Assembly (NCBI GenBank): GCA_026415715.1
Contig: JAOAGO010000006.1
Coordinates: 28,789-92,788, forward strand
Reading direction: 5' to 3'
From: Chitinophagaceae bacterium
GTDB taxonomy: Bacteria > Bacteroidota > Bacteroidia > Chitinophagales > Chitinophagaceae
Length of the DNA: 64,000 bases
The position numbers were made by a program, and so were the translations under genes. Shown piece after piece: positions 52,894 through 62,092 of the stretch (positions are counted from its first letter, which is position 1; each line of letters begins with the position of its first letter). The notes under the pieces were generated by a model. It did no database searches. It was not told the origin of the DNA and worked only from the letters and a program-made list of their open reading frames with translations.

Positions 52894-54348
52894 ATGAAAA
52901 ATTATTTTATCGTAACCGTTCTGAGCGTGGTGTTACTTGGCTCATGTAAAAAATTTGTAGAGCGGGGGAATGTAAATATCAATCCAAATCAACCCTCTAC
53001 CGTAACGCTGAATACCCTGTTGCCTTCCGTGGCTTATTTTACGGGTTTTGCCCAAACAGAGGTGGCTTATATTACTTCCATGTTTTGTCAGCAAATGGCT
53101 GCCTACAGCAGCGGTCCTTTTGCCGAAGATCAGCACCGTGAAGTAAGAATACCGCTGGCCATGTCCACCATTTATCAAAATGCGTTAACCAATGCGAGAA
53201 TACTGATTGACTCGGCCATTTCCAAAGGCGCTCCGCATTATGCAGCCATCGGACGAATTCTTTTTGTTACCAACCTGCAATTAGCCACCGACACCTACGG
53301 AGATGTGCCGCTTACCGAAGCATTCAAAGCGCCGGCCGTTTTACAACCGAAATATGATAAACAGGAAGATATCTACAACTTTATGCTGGCCGAGTTAGAT
53401 AAAGCGATAGCCGAAATCGCTCAGTCCAATCCGGCTACGCTCCGTCCCGGTGTAGATGATTTGGTATATGGCGGAAACATGACCCGTTGGCGGGAAGCCG
53501 CTCATTTTATGAAAGCGAGGTTATATATGCACCTCACCAAAAAAGGCATTGCCTCCGCCACAACCAATGCGCTGGCTGCAATGGCAAACGGCTTCACCTC
53601 AAATGCCGGCGACTATCAGATTGTGTACAGCGATAAAAATCCCAACCCCTGGTTTGTAAAAGTTTCGGGCAGAATTTCAGGAAGCGCCGTATTTACCATA
53701 GCGCCGTCTCAACGATTCCTGAATGCCCTGACCGGCATCACCTACCCGGGATTATTTGATCCGAGGGTAAACAGAATTTTGGCCAAGACAGGAACCAATC
53801 CGCAATATCTCGGACTGCAAAACGGAGGCGGCAACGTAACCGGCAGCAATGTTGACCTTCGCGATACCACTTTTTATGCACGACGTATCTCACCGTTAGT
53901 GATCGGTTCTTATGCCGAACAAAAACTGATGGAGGCAGAAGCCCGCTTCCTGGCCAACGGGGGAACTCCGTCATCCGTGGGTACGACTGCAGCCGCCTAC
54001 AGTGCTTATAAAGCAGGCATAGAAGCGCACTTAACCAAACTGGGACTGCCGCTAACATACAGCACCCTGCCGCAGGTAGATGTCGGGGCGGCCAATCTTA
54101 CTTTAGAACATATTATGAGGGAAAAACACGTGGTGTTATTTCTGAATCCTGAAGCATGGACCGATGTTCGCCGTTACGATTATAACCCAAACCTCTTCAG
54201 GGGAATATCTCTACCCATTAATCAAAATGCGGAAATGAACGGACAGCAAATACGTAGAGCCATGTATCCCCTGGATGAAATTAACCGAAATCCGAATGCT
54301 CAGGCAGCGGCAAAACCCATGACTGAAAAAGTATGGTGGGATCAGTAA
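52894..54348 (+). CDS. SusD/RagB-family lipoprotein (SusD-like_2 branch)
   Basis: The ATG at 52894 gives a 484-residue lipoprotein (MKNYFIVTVLSVVLLGSCKK). It has the N-terminal NINPNQPSTVTLNTLLPSVA, TPR-like helices (LATDTYGDVPLTEAFK; YDKQEDIYNFMLAELDKAIA) and the C-terminal EAWTDVRRYDYNPNLF, all typical of the SusD-like_2 group. It is surface exposed and caps the SusC barrel, delivering ligand. It is placed 11 bp after susC. Confidence 0.95.
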   Translation: MKNYFIVTVLSVVLLGSCKKFVERGNVNINPNQPSTVTLNTLLPSVAYFTGFAQTEVAYITSMFCQQMAAYSSGPFAEDQHREVRIPLAMSTIYQNALTNARILIDSAISKGAPHYAAIGRILFVTNLQLATDTYGDVPLTEAFKAPAVLQPKYDKQEDIYNFMLAELDKAIAEIAQSNPATLRPGVDDLVYGGNMTRWREAAHFMKARLYMHLTKKGIASATTNALAAMANGFTSNAGDYQIVYSDKNPNPWFVKVSGRISGSAVFTIAPSQRFLNALTGITYPGLFDPRVNRILAKTGTNPQYLGLQNGGGNVTGSNVDLRDTTFYARRISPLVIGSYAEQKLMEAEARFLANGGTPSSVGTTAAAYSAYKAGIEAHLTKLGLPLTYSTLPQVDVGAANLTLEHIMREKHVVLFLNPEAWTDVRRYDYNPNLFRGISLPINQNAEMNGQQIRRAMYPLDEINRNPNAQAAAKPMTEKVWWDQ

Positions 54349-54377
54349 ATAAATTCTAAAAAATAAATCAGCCAAAT

Positions 54378-54860
54378 ATGAAAAAACTAATTTCCGGTTT
54401 TCTTTTGATTTATTCTTTCAGCATGATTCTATTTTCCTGCAAAAAAAGTCAGGATTTTATTCGCGATAATACAACGCCTACCGGTGTAGGCTATGCGCCC
54501 GTTTCCAATAATCCGATTCTGGATTATGCTTTTAATCCTCCCCGATCCATCGGAACCACTTCGGGCGGCGCCACCTCATATCCCGCCGGTTCAACCATAC
54601 TGGCTGAGCTTACGTTCTTTTCACAAAGCCCTATTAAAGAAACACAGTTTTACACAACGGCCGGAACCGGCCCCAGAACGCTTACAGCCACCATTCCTTA
54701 CTCACCGGCATTTTCTGAACGAAAAGGTTTGGATACGCTGATTGTTCCTTATACCGTTCCGGCCACCGTTCCGGTAAATACCGTAATTCGTATGGAATAT
54801 GAAATTATTAACCAGAACGGACTGAAAGTGGTAAGAACGGTTTTCATCAGAAGAACCTGA
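54378..54860 (+). CDS. Third lipoprotein of the susCD operon
   Basis: This 160-residue lipoprotein has a signal ending FSMILFSCKKSQ. The mature part is a single beta-sandwich-like domain (AGSTILAELTFFSQSPIKET; VNTVIRMEYEIINQNGLKVV). It follows susD by 29 bp and is followed by a strong terminator. Position suggests a surface glycan-binding or accessory role like SusE/SusF, but I do not recognise the family. Confidence 0.75.
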   Translation: MKKLISGFLLIYSFSMILFSCKKSQDFIRDNTTPTGVGYAPVSNNPILDYAFNPPRSIGTTSGGATSYPAGSTILAELTFFSQSPIKETQFYTTAGTGPRTLTATIPYSPAFSERKGLDTLIVPYTVPATVPVNTVIRMEYEIINQNGLKVVRTVFIRRT

Positions 54861-54880
54861 AACCAACTGTTATTCACTAC

Positions 54881-54905
54881 AAAGCCGGCTTAAGCCGGTT
54901 TTTTT
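54881..54905 (+). terminator. Rho-independent terminator of the susCD operon
   Basis: AAAGCCGGC pairs with GCCGGTTTT around a TTAA loop (54881-54902, one G-T pair), followed by more T residues up to 54905. The T-tract overlaps the stop codon of the convergent ppk1 gene. Confidence 0.85.
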
Positions 54906-56997
54906 ATTTTTCGGAAAGTGATTTTACAAAACGGTAAGTGGATTCCTGCGCTTTCAAAGGTTCTTCACCTAAGGAAAGCTTTCTGATATTTTTTACGGTT
55001 TTGCCGGATAAATCAGCTTGTAAAAGAACTGCCTTTTTGTTGTCGTTCAGCTGAAAGCGGATAATCTGCTGCAACTGTTGGTATAATCCCGCGTCATATA
55101 CGGGAAAACAAACTTCTATCCGGCTGTAAAGGTTTCGGCTCATCCAGTCGGCGCTTCCCATATAATACTCAGGTTTACCGTTGTTGTGAAATATAAAAAT
55201 CCGTGCATGTTCAAGATAGCGGTCCACGATGCGGGTAACCGAAATGTTTTCACTTTGTCCCGGAACTCCGGGAGCCAATACACAAATGCTGCGCACCAGC
55301 AAATGCACTTTTACACCAGCCCTTGCCGCTTCGTACAACTTTTCAATCATTCCTTTTTCCTGCAGATTATTCACTTTAATGATAACGGCAGCTTCGTTTC
55401 CGGATTTTGCATTTTCAATTTCCCGATGGATTAACTTGTTGAACCGCTTCACCATATTAAACTGAGATACCAGTAAATGCCGGAACGGTATTTTTCCGTA
55501 CTCCTCCGGCTGCTGACGTGACTGCAGATAGGCAAACAGCCATTCCAGCTCTTCGCCAATGCCCTGATGAGTGGTAAATAGTACATGGTCTGTATAAAAC
55601 CGTCCGGTCAGCTCATTGAAATTTCCCGTAGCCATCAGCGAATAATTTTTCAACGACTGGCCTTCCTGTTTTCTGACCAATGCCACTTTTGCATGTACTT
55701 TCAGGCGGGGAATGCTGTTGATAATTTTTACGCCGGCGGCTTTCATTTTCTTTGACCACTTCAGATTGTTGGCCTCATCAAAACGGGCTTTAAGCTCTAC
55801 GAATACGGTTACTTTTTTTCCGTTTTTTGCCGCGCTGATCAGCGCATTCCCGATCAGCGAATTGGCAGCCACCCGGTAAAGCGTCACATAAATTTCCTTT
55901 ACTTCGGGATCCATTGCGGCTTCATTAAAAAAACGAAGAATCGGATTATAGGAATGATAGGGTAAATGCAGCAACAAGTCTTTTTCCCGCATACTTTCAA
56001 ATACGGAGCGACGGATGTCGAAGCCGGCATGTGCCTGCGAAGGCCAGGGCTCGTACGAAAGTGAATCCTTGTCGGGCAAAGGCAAAAAGCTCAGGTCTTT
56101 CAGATTATGATACCTTCCGCCTTCAATCATTTCTTCTCTGCGCAACGAAAAATAAAATTTTATGAATTGCCGGGTCTCGGCCGGCATTTCCTCATCAAAC
56201 AACAGACGAGTGGCGGGCCCTTTATCCCTACGCTCCAGATGTTTTTCAATTTTTTCGGCAAGATCGCCCGAAAACTCATCTTCCAGATTCAGTTCCGCAT
56301 CGCGGGTAAGCTTTACGCTGTAAGCGCCTGAAATTTCATAGCCGGGAAAGATTTCCTGAAGATTTTGCCTGATAATATCGTCCAGAAAAATCACATGATG
56401 CTTTCCTTCCGCATCGGAAAATTTCACAAACCGGGGCAACGCATCGGAAGGAATATTTAAAAGAGCATACCTCATCGCACCTGAAGCTTTCTCTTTTTTG
56501 AGGGCTACAATATAATATAGCGCATTATTTTCCAGAAACACAAGGCCCGGATGCGTCTCCGATAAAAAAACCGGCTGAAGAAAAGACAGTATGTTGGCCA
56601 GAAAATACTCCCGCAACGCCGCATAATAGTTTTCGGGAAGCGGCGCTTCGTAATACAACAAGATGTTGTGACGGCGTAAGGCCGGAAGAACAGATTCCCG
56701 CAAAATTCGCCCGAACTCTTCCTGATGCTGCACTACCGTTTCCTGAACTTTTTTCACCAGATCTTCCGGATATTCATCCCGTAACGACGTTTTTCTGGAA
56801 TGAATCTGCGTAAAAGCAAAAATGGAAGGCATGCGGACCCTGAAAAATTCATCAAGGTTGGATGAGAAGATAGAAAGAAACTGAATCCGGTTATACAAAG
56901 GCACCGATTCGTCGGCCGATTCCATCAGTACACGATAATTAAAGCTGAGCCAGGTAAGATCCCTGTTCACAAAAACAGATTTTTTTTCATCCGGCAT
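54904..56997 (-). CDS. ppk1: Polyphosphate kinase 1
   Basis: This 697-residue PPK1 is full length. It starts with NRDLTWLSFNYRVLMESADE, and the FSSNLDEFFRVRM segment follows. The catalytic core includes LKVHAKVALVRK with the autophosphorylated His near residue 430, MATGNFNELTGRFYTDHVLF, and a second His in DRYLEHARIFIFHN. The enzyme reversibly transfers ATP gamma-phosphate to polyphosphate at the membrane. It is separated from rimO by about 110 bp, and no ppx gene is adjacent. Confidence 0.97.
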   Translation of the reverse strand: MPDEKKSVFVNRDLTWLSFNYRVLMESADESVPLYNRIQFLSIFSSNLDEFFRVRMPSIFAFTQIHSRKTSLRDEYPEDLVKKVQETVVQHQEEFGRILRESVLPALRRHNILLYYEAPLPENYYAALREYFLANILSFLQPVFLSETHPGLVFLENNALYYIVALKKEKASGAMRYALLNIPSDALPRFVKFSDAEGKHHVIFLDDIIRQNLQEIFPGYEISGAYSVKLTRDAELNLEDEFSGDLAEKIEKHLERRDKGPATRLLFDEEMPAETRQFIKFYFSLRREEMIEGGRYHNLKDLSFLPLPDKDSLSYEPWPSQAHAGFDIRRSVFESMREKDLLLHLPYHSYNPILRFFNEAAMDPEVKEIYVTLYRVAANSLIGNALISAAKNGKKVTVFVELKARFDEANNLKWSKKMKAAGVKIINSIPRLKVHAKVALVRKQEGQSLKNYSLMATGNFNELTGRFYTDHVLFTTHQGIGEELEWLFAYLQSRQQPEEYGKIPFRHLLVSQFNMVKRFNKLIHREIENAKSGNEAAVIIKVNNLQEKGMIEKLYEAARAGVKVHLLVRSICVLAPGVPGQSENISVTRIVDRYLEHARIFIFHNNGKPEYYMGSADWMSRNLYSRIEVCFPVYDAGLYQQLQQIIRFQLNDNKKAVLLQADLSGKTVKNIRKLSLGEEPLKAQESTYRFVKSLSEK

Positions 56998-57109
56998 TTT
57001 TTCTGCTTTAAATGATTTTAAAAACGGAAATTATCGGGAAAAATAAGAAAGAAAAAAATGAATCGCAAACAAAATATGAAAGCCGCAATCAGCATAACGG
57101 CAGTCTGAT

Positions 57110-58417
57110 TCAGAGCGCCGTACCTTCCAGATCGTAGTCGTATGCTTTGGTAATCTTTACCTGAACAAAATCGCCCGGCCGCAACGGTTTGTCTGAATGA
57201 ATAATCACTTCATTGTCCACTTCAGGCGAATCCCATTCCGTTCGGCCAATATATTTGCCGGCCACCGCCGAATCCACCATCACGTTCAGGGTTTCACCAA
57301 TGCGTTGCTGATTGATATCATAAGAAATATCCTGTTGCAATTTCATGATTTCATCTGCCCTGCGTTGTTTTTCGGAAAAAGGAATCACATCCTGCAAGGC
57401 AAAAGCGGTTGTTCCTTCCTCATGCGAATAGGTAAACACCCCTACCCGTTCAAAACGATGCCGTGTTATAAATTCTTTTAATTCTTCAAAATCTTCCTCC
57501 GTTTCTCCGGGAAACCCTGTAATCAATGTGGTACGAAGACAAATACCGGGCACTTTTTCCCGAATGGCGAAAATCAGTTCTTCGGTTTCTTTACGGGTAA
57601 TCTGCCGCCTCATGGCTTTCAACATGCGGTCTGATGCGTGCTGCAACGGCATATCCAGATAGCGGCATATTTTTTTCTGCTCACGCATAACGTCCAGCAC
57701 GTCCGTCGGAAAGCGGGCCGGATAGGCGTAATGCAATCTAATCCATTCCAGTCCTTCTGTTTCACACAACCGGTTCAGAAGTTCGGCCAGAGTTCTTTTC
57801 TTATACAAATCCAGACCATAATACGTCAGTTCCTGTGCAATGAGCATAATTTCTTTTACCCCCTTTTGTACCAGGTGTTTTGCTTCATGCAGAATTTCTT
57901 CCGTGGGTTTGCTCACATGTTTTCCCCGCATGAGGGGAATTGCACAGAAAGAACAGGTACGGTTGCACCCTTCCGAAATTTTCAGGTAAGCATAGTGTGA
58001 GGGAGTATATAAAAGCCTTTCCCCTATCAGTTCTTTTTTAAAATCCAGTTGAAACTGTTTGAGCAGCAAGGGCAGTTCCAGCGTTCCGAAAAAAGCATCC
58101 ACCTCGGGTATTTCCTGCTGCAGTTCTTTCCGGTATCGTTCGCTGAGGCAACCGGTAACAAATACTTTTTTTATGTTTCCTCTTTTCTTTTGTTCTACCT
58201 GCTCCAGAATGGTTTGTATGCTTTCTTCTTTGGCTTTTTCTATAAATCCGCAGGTGTTTACAATCACTACATCGTGGCGTTTTTGATGGCTTTCATGACG
58301 AACCTCATAGCGGCCTGCCGTGAGTTGTGCGGCCATCACTTCGCTGTCCACCTGATTTTTACTGCAACCCAGCGTGATGATATTTATACGGCCTTTGTAT
58401 GACGTGCGGGTATTCAC
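57110..58417 (-). CDS. rimO: Ribosomal protein S12 methylthiotransferase RimO
   Basis: This 435-residue radical-SAM enzyme has an N-terminal UPF0004 domain (INIITLGCSKNQVDSEVMAA; VIVNTCGFIEKAKEESIQTI), the SAM cluster motif GCNRTCSFCAIPLMRGKHVS and a C-terminal TRAM domain ending in the family-typical DYDLEGTAL. It adds a methylthio group to the conserved Asp of ribosomal protein S12. The start is a GTG that shares one base with the ftsY stop (TAGTG), implying translational coupling. Confidence 0.96.
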   Translation of the reverse strand: MNTRTSYKGRINIITLGCSKNQVDSEVMAAQLTAGRYEVRHESHQKRHDVVIVNTCGFIEKAKEESIQTILEQVEQKKRGNIKKVFVTGCLSERYRKELQQEIPEVDAFFGTLELPLLLKQFQLDFKKELIGERLLYTPSHYAYLKISEGCNRTCSFCAIPLMRGKHVSKPTEEILHEAKHLVQKGVKEIMLIAQELTYYGLDLYKKRTLAELLNRLCETEGLEWIRLHYAYPARFPTDVLDVMREQKKICRYLDMPLQHASDRMLKAMRRQITRKETEELIFAIREKVPGICLRTTLITGFPGETEEDFEELKEFITRHRFERVGVFTYSHEEGTTAFALQDVIPFSEKQRRADEIMKLQQDISYDINQQRIGETLNVMVDSAVAGKYIGRTEWDSPEVDNEVIIHSDKPLRPGDFVQVKITKAYDYDLEGTAL

Positions 58418-59385
58418 TATTTTAAAGTTTCCTTTCCCAATAAGCTTTCCACAAATTCTTCTTTATGAAAAGGCAAAAGGTCTTCCGTTTTTTCACCCAC
58501 GCCGATAAATTTTACGGGTATCCGCAATTCCCGGGAAACGGCAATGACAATTCCGCCTTTGGCCGTGCCGTCGAGTTTTGTAATGACCATGCCGGTAACA
58601 TCGGTGGCGCCGGTGAACTGCCTGGCCTGTTCCAGGGCATTCTGGCCCGTACTGCCGTCAAGCACCAGTAACACTTCATGAGGGGCACCCGGCAGACTTT
58701 TACCTATCACTTTTTTGATTTTGCTGAGTTCCTGCATCAGATGGGTTTTGTTATGCAATCGTCCGGCCGTGTCAATAAGAACCACATCCGCGTTTCGGGC
58801 TATAGCGCTTTGCACGGTATCATAAGCCACTGCCGCCGGATCGCTTCCCGTAGTTTGTTTCACAATCGGTACGCCTGCTCTTTCGCTCCATATCGTTAAC
58901 TGCTCTACTGCAGCCGCCCGAAACGTATCGGCCGCACCAAGCACCACTTGTTTACCCGCCTGCCTGAAATGATAAGCTAATTTGCCGATGGTGGTTGTCT
59001 TTCCCACCCCGTTTACACCAACTACCAAAATCACAAAAGGCTTTGCCGGTAATTCCGACGCAAAATCATAATACCGGTTCGGGTCTGGCGTAACCAGCGC
59101 CGCAGCAATCTCTTGTTTAAGGAGTGCATACAATTCATCCGTGTTAAAATACTTTTCTTTAGCTACCCGCTTTTCTATTTGCTCAATAATTTTCATGGTG
59201 GTTTCAATGCCCACATCTGCCCCGATCAGTTCTTCCTCCAGGCGGTTCAACACTTCTTCATCTATACGGCTTTTGCCGGCAATGGCTCGGGAAATTTTTT
59301 CAAAAAAATTCTGCCGTGTTTTTTTTAACCCCTCGTCCAGGCTTTCTTTTTCTTTTTTCCCGAAAAGTTTACTGAAAAAACCCAT
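58417..59385 (-). CDS. ftsY: Signal recognition particle receptor FtsY
   Basis: This 322-residue SRP-family GTPase lacks a long acidic N-terminal region. It has the four-helix N domain and the G domain with GVNGVGKTTTIGKLAYHF, GAADTFRAAAVEQL, VLIDTAGRLHNK, VITKLDGTAKGG and FIGVGEKTEDLLPF. It docks the SRP-ribosome complex at the inner membrane. Its TAG overlaps the rimO GTG. A terminator separates it from the ribosomal genes upstream. Confidence 0.97.
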   Translation of the reverse strand: MGFFSKLFGKKEKESLDEGLKKTRQNFFEKISRAIAGKSRIDEEVLNRLEEELIGADVGIETTMKIIEQIEKRVAKEKYFNTDELYALLKQEIAAALVTPDPNRYYDFASELPAKPFVILVVGVNGVGKTTTIGKLAYHFRQAGKQVVLGAADTFRAAAVEQLTIWSERAGVPIVKQTTGSDPAAVAYDTVQSAIARNADVVLIDTAGRLHNKTHLMQELSKIKKVIGKSLPGAPHEVLLVLDGSTGQNALEQARQFTGATDVTGMVITKLDGTAKGGIVIAVSRELRIPVKFIGVGEKTEDLLPFHKEEFVESLLGKETLK

Positions 59386-59440
59386 GGTTTAAATTAGGGT
59401 AAATTAAATTTTTTGAACAGTTTTAGATAATAATACTAAT

Positions 59441-59474
59441 AAAAAAAAAGCCATTCGTAAATACGAATAGCCTT
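59441..59474 (-). terminator. Rho-independent terminator after rpmB-rpmG-DUF4295
   Basis: Read on the minus strand, AAGGCTATTCGTA pairs with TACGAATGGCTTT (two G-T pairs) and is followed directly by nine T residues. It lies 25 bp after the DUF4295 stop and ends the ribosomal trio before ftsY. Confidence 0.88.
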
Positions 59475-59498
59475 ATTATTCTGCTTAAACACAATTTA

Positions 59499-59669
59499 TT
59501 ATTTCTGTGCCAGGAAATCTTTTAAATGATCTTTATGCACCATTTGCTCTTTAAATGTATAAGCCCCCGTTTTTTCATCCCTTACAGCCCGGATTACTTT
59601 CGTGTAATTTTTCGCTTCGGCTACCTGCTTGGGGTCTTTTTTAATTGCCGTTTTTGCCGCTTTTGCCAT
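59499..59669 (-). CDS. DUF4295 small basic protein (candidate Bacteroidota-specific ribosomal protein)
   Basis: This gene is too short for the ORF track. The ATG at 59669 encodes a 56-residue protein beginning MAKAAKTAIKKDPKQVAEAK and ending MVHKDHLKDFLAQK. It is very basic at the start, and both ends match the small DUF4295 family that follows rpmG across Bacteroidota. It is 45 bp after rpmG and before a strong terminator. Its placement and composition point to a ribosomal component; a Bacteroidota-specific large-subunit protein bL38 has been described, and this gene is a candidate for it. Confidence 0.88.
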   Translation of the reverse strand: MAKAAKTAIKKDPKQVAEAKNYTKVIRAVRDEKTGAYTFKEQMVHKDHLKDFLAQK

Positions 59670-59714
59670 AACAAAAGTATTTTATGTTGATTTAAAAAAT
59701 CTTCTTGCAAACTT

Positions 59715-59897
59715 TTATTTAATTTCCTTGTGTAGAGTAACCCGTTTCAGAACGGGATTATACTTTCTTAATTCAAGTCGTTCCGGATTGTTTTTTTTGT
59801 TTTTAGTCGTAATGTACCGGCTGGTACCCGGCAAACCGCTGTTTTTATGTTCGGTACATTCCAGAATCACCTGAACCCTGTTTCCTTTTTTTGCCAT
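59715..59897 (-). CDS. rpmG: 50S ribosomal protein L33
   Basis: This 60-residue protein starts at the ATG at 59897 ([20 protein letters not shown]); the longer track ORF overlaps rpmB and is wrong. It carries [20 protein letters not shown], the L33 signature. Only one Cys is present, so it is the C-minus type lacking the zinc knuckle. It sits 47 bp after rpmB. Confidence 0.96.
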   Translation of the reverse strand: MAKKGNRVQVILECTEHKNSGLPGTSRYITTKNKKNNPERLELRKYNPVLKRVTLHKEIK

Positions 59898-59944
59898 AGC
59901 GCTTAGTGTTTTTAGGTTAATGAAACATCCATTATGCCGGAAAA

Positions 59945-60181
59945 TCAGATTTCGTGGCCCTGGGCACGTAATTCCTTCACCACCTGATAGAGTCCTTTTT
60001 TGTTTATGGTACGAAGCCCCTGAGCACTGAGTCTTAACGTAATCCAACGATTCTCTTCGGCCAGATAAAAACGCTTGGTTTGAAGATTCGGCAAAAATCT
60101 TCGTTTCGTTTTCACATTAGAATGTGAAACATGATGGCCCGTAAGAGGGGTTTTTCCGGTTACCTGACATACTCTGGACAT
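59945..60181 (-). CDS. rpmB: 50S ribosomal protein L28
   Basis: This 78-residue protein starts at the ATG at 60181 ([20 protein letters not shown]). It shows [37 protein letters not shown] and a short C-terminal helix, all standard for L28. It is the first gene of the rpmB-rpmG-DUF4295 unit, whose promoter should lie in the 372-bp gap shared with lpdA. Confidence 0.96.
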   Translation of the reverse strand: MSRVCQVTGKTPLTGHHVSHSNVKTKRRFLPNLQTKRFYLAEENRWITLRLSAQGLRTINKKGLYQVVKELRAQGHEI

Positions 60182-60553
60182 AATATTTCTTTTACTGAAG
60201 GGCTGCAAAGGTAATAAAAAAAAAGATGCCGCCGAATAATTCATAAAACAAAATTTCAGCCTTATTTAATCATTGATTTTCAGCGAAAGAGATTTATAAC
60301 CGTATCAGGCGCCCTCAATGAAATATGCCTTTTTTCTTTAACCTGTTTTTCACCGAATCGGGGTTTGCCAGATTTTCAACAAATACCGTAATTTTCAAAT
60401 GACGATACCGCTGATATTATTTTTCATTTTGTAAAAAAATATCTTTTTCTTAAGCAGCGATGGCGCTGCTACTTTTTGCGGTATGCGGCTTTTCAATTAG
60501 CTTCGCAACTTCATTTTCAGGCAATCATTCTAACATACTTTTAATTCTTGGTC
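60182..60553. other. Gene-free 372-bp interval between divergent rpmB and lpdA
   Basis: There is no credible ORF. The stretch is AT-rich and must hold both promoters. One distinct feature is a perfect hairpin near 60453-60470, listed separately. I see no riboswitch or tRNA. Confidence 0.6.
60453..60470. other. Perfect 7-bp hairpin in lpdA upstream region
   Basis: AGCAGCG-ATGG-CGCTGCT forms an uninterrupted seven-pair stem, followed on the plus strand by ACTTTTTG. It could be a protein-binding palindrome, an attenuator or the terminator of a short transcript. It lies about 83 bp before the lpdA ATG. Confidence 0.4.
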
Positions 60554-61957
60554 ATGGCATACGATATCGTAGTTTTAGGCAGCGGCCCCGGCGGATATGT
60601 TGCCGCCATCAGAGCATCTCAACTGGGTTATAAAACAGCCGTCGTTGAAAAGGAAAGCCTTGGAGGGATTTGTCTTAACTGGGGCTGTATCCCCACTAAA
60701 GCATTGCTGAAAAGCGCTCAGGTTTATGAGTACATAAAACATGCTAAAGATTTCGGGCTGGAAGCTACCGGCAAGCCCGACTTCAGCGCCGTCATCAAAA
60801 GAAGCCGGGGGGTGGCGGATAAAATGAGTAAGGGTGTTCAATACCTGATGAAGAAAAACAAGATTGATGTTATTTACGGATTTGGAAAGATTGCCGGCAA
60901 AGGAAAACTGGAGGTGGTCTCGGCCGACGGAAAAACACAAACCGTGGAAGCCCGGCATATTATCATTGCCACCGGCGGCAGAAGCCGTGAATTGCCGCAT
61001 TTAAAAATTGACGGAAAAAAAATTATCGGTTACCGCGAAGCCATGACGCTGCCGGCACAGCCGAAAAGCATGATTATCGTAGGCAGCGGCGCCATAGGTG
61101 TGGAATTTGCCTACTTCTACAACAGCATGGGCACCAAAGTTACTATCGTGGAATTTATGCCCCGCATCGTGCCGGTTGAAGACGAAGACATTTCTAAAGA
61201 ACTGGAAAAGCAATACCGTAAGTATGGCATAGAGATTCTCACCTCAAGCGAAGTAACGGCCGCCGATATTTCCGGACCCGGGGTGAAAGCCACCGTAAAA
61301 ACGCCCACAGGCGAAATAACCCTTGAAGCCGATATATTGCTCAGCGCAGTGGGAATAACGGCCAATATTGAGGGCATCGGATTGGAAAATCTCGGCATAA
61401 AAACCGATAAAGGAAAAATTGTTACGGATAAATACGGACAAACCAATGTAGCCGGCATTTATGCCATAGGAGATTGTACGCCCGGACAGGCCCTGGCCCA
61501 TGTGGCCAGCCGCGAGGGCATTGTATGCGTAGAAGCCATTGCTTATGCCGAGCATAAATATCACCATCAGCCACAGCCTATTGACTATAATAATATTCCG
61601 GCTTGTACCTATTGTATTCCCGAAATTGCTTCGGTGGGCTATACCGAACAGCAAGCCAAAGAAGCCGGCTTTGAAGTGAAAGTAGGTAAGTTTCCGCTCA
61701 GCGCCAGCGGAAAAGCCAGCGCCGCAGGCCATCCGGAGGGCTTTATTAAAGTCATCTTCGATGCCAAATACGGCGAATGGCTTGGCACCCACATGATCGG
61801 TTACAACGTAACCGAAATGATTGCCCAATCGGTTACTGCCCGAAAACTGGAAACCACGTATCAGGAAGTGCTAAACTCCATCCACCCGCACCCCACCATC
61901 AGCGAAAGCATCAAAGATGCCATTGAGGTGGCGTACGGCGAAGCCATTCATCTGTAA
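60554..61957 (+). CDS. lpdA: Dihydrolipoyl dehydrogenase
   Basis: The start is MAYDIVVLGSGPGGYVAAIR (ATG at 60554); the TTG two codons earlier is unlikely. The product has 467 residues. It has the FAD fold, the redox pair Cys40/Cys45 in GGICLNWGCIPTKALL, the NAD fold IIVGSGAIGVEFAYF, YAIGDCTPGQALAHVASREG and the active-site His in HPHPTISESIKDAI. It reoxidises dihydrolipoamide in 2-oxoacid dehydrogenase or glycine cleavage complexes. The partner subunits are not in this window. Confidence 0.97.
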   Translation: MAYDIVVLGSGPGGYVAAIRASQLGYKTAVVEKESLGGICLNWGCIPTKALLKSAQVYEYIKHAKDFGLEATGKPDFSAVIKRSRGVADKMSKGVQYLMKKNKIDVIYGFGKIAGKGKLEVVSADGKTQTVEARHIIIATGGRSRELPHLKIDGKKIIGYREAMTLPAQPKSMIIVGSGAIGVEFAYFYNSMGTKVTIVEFMPRIVPVEDEDISKELEKQYRKYGIEILTSSEVTAADISGPGVKATVKTPTGEITLEADILLSAVGITANIEGIGLENLGIKTDKGKIVTDKYGQTNVAGIYAIGDCTPGQALAHVASREGIVCVEAIAYAEHKYHHQPQPIDYNNIPACTYCIPEIASVGYTEQQAKEAGFEVKVGKFPLSASGKASAAGHPEGFIKVIFDAKYGEWLGTHMIGYNVTEMIAQSVTARKLETTYQEVLNSIHPHPTISESIKDAIEVAYGEAIHL

Positions 61958-62092
61958 GGAGTAAAACATTTGATTTTACAAAGGATTGGGACAGGTTTTT
62001 ATGCCGGCGTGAAACCCCGGGTAAATAACCGTTTAAAAATTTATAATTTGACAAATTGAAAATCTTCTTATTTTTACCCCAAATAACTGTTT

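Noticed and set aside
61244-61828. 194-aa minus-strand ORF
   Set aside because: It is antisense to lpdA; Gly/Tyr/Asn/Phe-rich composition is a mirror of the lpdA codons.
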